Below, one piece after another: positions 14,415 through 16,467 of a stretch of 16,467 bases of DNA. Both the position numbers and the translations under genes were made by a program. The number at the start of each line of letters is the position of its first letter. The first letter of the stretch is position 1. The notes beneath the pieces are model-generated. The model saw only the letters and a list, made by a program, of their open reading frames with translations. It did not search any database and had not been told where the DNA came from. The stretch is from Clostridiales bacterium (GTDB lineage: Bacteria; Bacillota; Clostridia; Oscillospirales; Oscillospiraceae), in contig SFHI01000040.1 of NCBI GenBank assembly GCA_004555705.1, forward strand, positions 1 through 16,467, read 5' to 3'.

Positions 14415-14594
14415 GAAAATTGATGTTTGAAGATTTCAAACACATCACATTGCTACCGTAGGGGCGGCTATTAGCCGCCCGAAACGTTCCGTATTTTGAG
14501 CATTTCCGTTAGAACGGAGTGCTTTCGTAGATAAAAGGCTACGGGCGGATAATATCCGCCCCTACGATAACAAATCGGCAAACAACAATTTGTC
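14415..14594 (+). repeat. MITE-like repeat, core 1, copy F
   Basis: The 180-bp copy has both palindromes; the left end is slightly altered (GAAAATTGATGTTT) and the right end is AAACAACAATTTGTC. It is in inverted orientation to copy E on the other side of noc and nearly identical to it. It lies in the 389-base gap between convergent noc and the kinase gene; the rest of that gap is the two terminators and about 90 unremarkable bases. Confidence 0.92.
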
Positions 14595-14687
14595 GCTTGG
14601 ATTGCAAAAGCCGATTGCCTGAATCGCCGGCTGACGTTTGAACCGGGCCGCCTCTGCGGTAGAAATTCCTGCGCCCGCTGGACGCAC

Positions 14688-14731
14688 AAAAAGACAGTGC
14701 AGAAGGTTCTGACCTTTCGCACTGTCTTTTT
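14688..14731 (-). terminator. Bidirectional terminator after the kinase gene
   Basis: AAAAAGACAGTGC (14688-14700) and GCACTGTCTTTTT (14719-14731) form a 13-bp stem whose loop holds a further AAGGT/ACCTT pairing. Either strand yields a T-run, so it can stop both kinase transcription and read-through from noc. Confidence 0.85.
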
Positions 14732-14748
14732 GACTCACTGCGGGAGAT

Positions 14749-16269
14749 TTACTCGCTTTTACACCTTACAATGCAGACAGCTTCCTGACCTCCGTATTGC
14801 GCCACAATCTGTGTCGTGCCGTAACCAAACGCCGTGATCAGTCCGTTATCACAGGTGGCCACCTCGGGATTCAAGGAAAGCCAGGTCACATCCTCCGGTT
14901 TCAGGTCACAGTCCAGCTCCAGCTGGCAGGTAACACCGATTCTCGTGAAGGTGATATCGGTTTTCTTCAGCTTCAGCACTACCCCTGACGGCTCCTCCGG
15001 GGAGACTGTATTCTCCGTCCGGGCAATACTCTCCGGCTCCGTGCCTGGAGTGATCGCCGGCTCCATACTTGGAACGCGCTCCGGCTCCGTCACGGAGGCC
15101 GACATGGCGGCGGGGGTGCTTTCCCCGCCGGAGGGGAGGGGTGTTTTTCCCCGTCCGGTCAGAAGGAGGATTCCCGCCACCGCGGCCACCACGAACCCCG
15201 CCGCGGCAGCCCATTTCAGGTGCCCGGAGGGCTTGGGCTTTTCCGGCTTGGGGGCCGGCCTGGGCTTTTCCGGCTGCGGGATGGGCCTGGGCTCCGGCGT
15301 CTCCGGGAACAAAGCCTTCGACAGCTCCCCCACGCTGGGGTAGCGGTTTTTGGCGGAGACGGCCATGCCCTTTTCCAGGGCGGCCCGCTGACCCTTGGTC
15401 AGGCCGGGGACTCCGCTCCAGTCCAGCTGCTCCTCTCCCACGGAACGGGACACCGCGTCCGGCGGAATCCGTCCGGTGAGGCAGTAGTAGATTGTGGCGC
15501 ACAGGGCATACTCGTCCGACCAAGGGCCGATGCTGCCCCGGCTGCGGTACTGCTCCGGGGGCGCGAAGCCCTGCTTCACAATGGCCTCGGTGGAGCGGTC
15601 CATATCCTTGTCCGCGTCGGGGTTTTCCACGACCCGGGCCGCGCCGAAGTCCAAGAGCTTTGCCCCGCCCATGGGCTCCAGGACGATGTTGTCCGGGCTG
15701 ATGTCCCGGTGGACAATCCCCGCCTGATGCACCTTGTCCAGCGCGGCCATAATGGGTCTGAGAATCCGCAGGGTTTCCTCTGCGCTGAGCCGGCCTCCCG
15801 CGTTTTGGGTGTAGCGCACCAGGTTGGAGCCCTTGATGTACTCCATGACAATGTAGGCGGTGTTGTTCTCCTCAAAGCAGCTGTAGATGCCCACGATTTC
15901 CTGTACCTCGGAGAACTTTGCCAGGGCTCTGGCCTCCCGGAGGAACCGTTCCCGGCTGGCGTCGTACCGGGATTGGCTGTTGGCGGTGAAAAACTGCACC
16001 TCGGTTCCGTGGGTCACATCCCGGGTGACCATGGAGCTGGGGAAAAACTCCTTAATGGCGATGGCCCTGTCCGACTCCCGGTCCCAGCCCAGGTAGGTAA
16101 TGCCGAAGCCACCCTGGCCCAGAACCTTTCCAATGACGTACTGCCCCCGTAGAACCGTACCGGGCTGCAGCTGGTGAGGCGCATTTCCCTGCTCCGACCT
16201 CCAGCCGCAGACCGGGCACACCGCTTCCTCCGTAAGCTCCATGCACCCGGGACACCGCCGCTTCTCCAT
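14749..16269 (-). CDS. Membrane Ser/Thr protein kinase with zinc ribbon and outer Big_2-like domain
   Basis: The 506-residue product is a Hanks-type Ser/Thr kinase. In order: an N-terminal zinc ribbon (CPGC 6-9, CPVC 18-21); a kinase domain (about 44-320) with the glycine loop GQGGFGITY (51-59), Lys73, HRDISPDN (187-194) and DFG (207-209); a Pro/Lys/Glu-rich linker (323-347); one membrane helix (about 352-371); and an outer part of about 135 residues. Its end (about 430-506, VTWLSLNPEVATCDNGLITA) resembles a bacterial Ig-like Big_2 fold with five cysteines. The catalytic loop has Ser where Lys is usual, common in this zinc-ribbon subfamily. PASTA repeats, normal in PrkC/PknB, are absent, so it probably senses something else. 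The start at 16269 follows AAAAGGAG and a promoter; the frame opens 24 codons further, across that promoter. No phosphatase gene is adjacent. Confidence 0.92.
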   Translation of the reverse strand: MEKRRCPGCMELTEEAVCPVCGWRSEQGNAPHQLQPGTVLRGQYVIGKVLGQGGFGITYLGWDRESDRAIAIKEFFPSSMVTRDVTHGTEVQFFTANSQSRYDASRERFLREARALAKFSEVQEIVGIYSCFEENNTAYIVMEYIKGSNLVRYTQNAGGRLSAEETLRILRPIMAALDKVHQAGIVHRDISPDNIVLEPMGGAKLLDFGAARVVENPDADKDMDRSTEAIVKQGFAPPEQYRSRGSIGPWSDEYALCATIYYCLTGRIPPDAVSRSVGEEQLDWSGVPGLTKGQRAALEKGMAVSAKNRYPSVGELSKALFPETPEPRPIPQPEKPRPAPKPEKPKPSGHLKWAAAAGFVVAAVAGILLLTGRGKTPLPSGGESTPAAMSASVTEPERVPSMEPAITPGTEPESIARTENTVSPEEPSGVVLKLKKTDITFTRIGVTCQLELDCDLKPEDVTWLSLNPEVATCDNGLITAFGYGTTQIVAQYGGQEAVCIVRCKSE

Positions 16270-16301
16270 TCCCTGCACTCCTTTTCCGTGATAATACAAC
16301 C

Positions 16302-16330
16302 AGTATACCGCAGATTCCCCCACGACGCAA
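16302..16330 (-). promoter_or_regulatory. Promoter of the kinase gene
   Basis: On the minus strand TTGCGT (16330-16325), a 17-base spacer and TATACT (16307-16302) give a start near 16295, about 25 bases before the ATG at 16269. This supports the shorter kinase start. Confidence 0.75.
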
Positions 16331-16365
16331 CAAATTTCCAATGGGAACTGTCAGCAAAAAAGGAC

Positions 16366-16467
16366 GCTAAATTGGTGTTTGTCGGAATGACACTGTAGGG
16401 GCGGCTATTAGCCGCCCGCCACGTTTCGTCTACGGAAGTGCTGCGTTTTATCGAAAACGCTCAGAAA
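16366..16467. repeat. MITE-like repeat, core 1, copy G, cut by the window end
   Basis: It begins GCTAAATTGGTGTTTGTCGG, followed by the GGGCGGCTATTAGCCGCCC palindrome and then the central spacer in the orientation seen in copies D and E (TTTCGTCTACGGAAGTGCTG). In complete copies that palindrome belongs at the other end of the spacer, so this copy is rearranged. The rest lies outside the window. Confidence 0.85.

Overview
The window looks like chromosome from a moderately high-GC, spore-lineage Clostridia bacterium, probably a gut Oscillospiraceae/Ruminococcaceae relative. The evidence is a tetrahydrofolate riboswitch in front of a folT-type ECF S component, a C. symbiosum-like pyruvate phosphate dikinase, a Noc/ParB protein, a SpoIVB-like remnant, strong AGGAGG ribosome sites and firmicute-type promoters. 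The assignment is inference; there is no rRNA or marker gene here to fix it.

Layout. 1-1362: an AT-richer unknown ORF abuts a SpoIVB-like C-terminal remnant, followed by a small possible Tubby/LURP-like protein. 1839-4865: two unrelated alpha/beta-hydrolase esterases, divergently transcribed. 5128-6518: promoter, THF riboswitch, intrinsic terminator and a FolT-like vitamin transporter subunit with an unusual C-terminal extracytoplasmic extension. 6626-9410: promoter and ppdK, with strongly biased codon use that suggests high expression. 9825-10243: an orphan Nif11-type peptide precursor with a double-glycine leader. 10426-11780: a consensus promoter, a leader with a 9-codon ORF and two terminator hairpins, and then a second small ORF overlapping the TTG start of an RsgA GTPase gene. 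12101-13123 (minus): an XRE-HTH/TPR regulator. 13577-14359: a stand-alone Noc/ParB. 14749-16269 (minus): a membrane Ser/Thr kinase with an N-terminal zinc ribbon and an outer Big_2-like domain.

Nearly every large intergenic gap holds a copy of a non-coding repeat, seven in 16.5 kb. All share AAATTGTTGTTT-like terminal inverted repeats but carry one of two different palindromic cores: core 1 is built on GGGCGGATAATATCCGCCC and GGGCGGCTATTAGCCGCCC, core 2 on two long arms containing TGTCATTGCGAGCC. Two copies, about 96% alike by eye, lie in opposite orientation on either side of noc. No transposase is visible in the window, so if mobile they would be non-autonomous (MITE-like).

The genes do not form one pathway; each is a single-gene or near single-gene transcription unit with its own promoter and terminator. 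The parts most worth following up are the modular repeat family, the attenuator-like rsgA leader, the orphan Nif11 peptide and the extended FolT.
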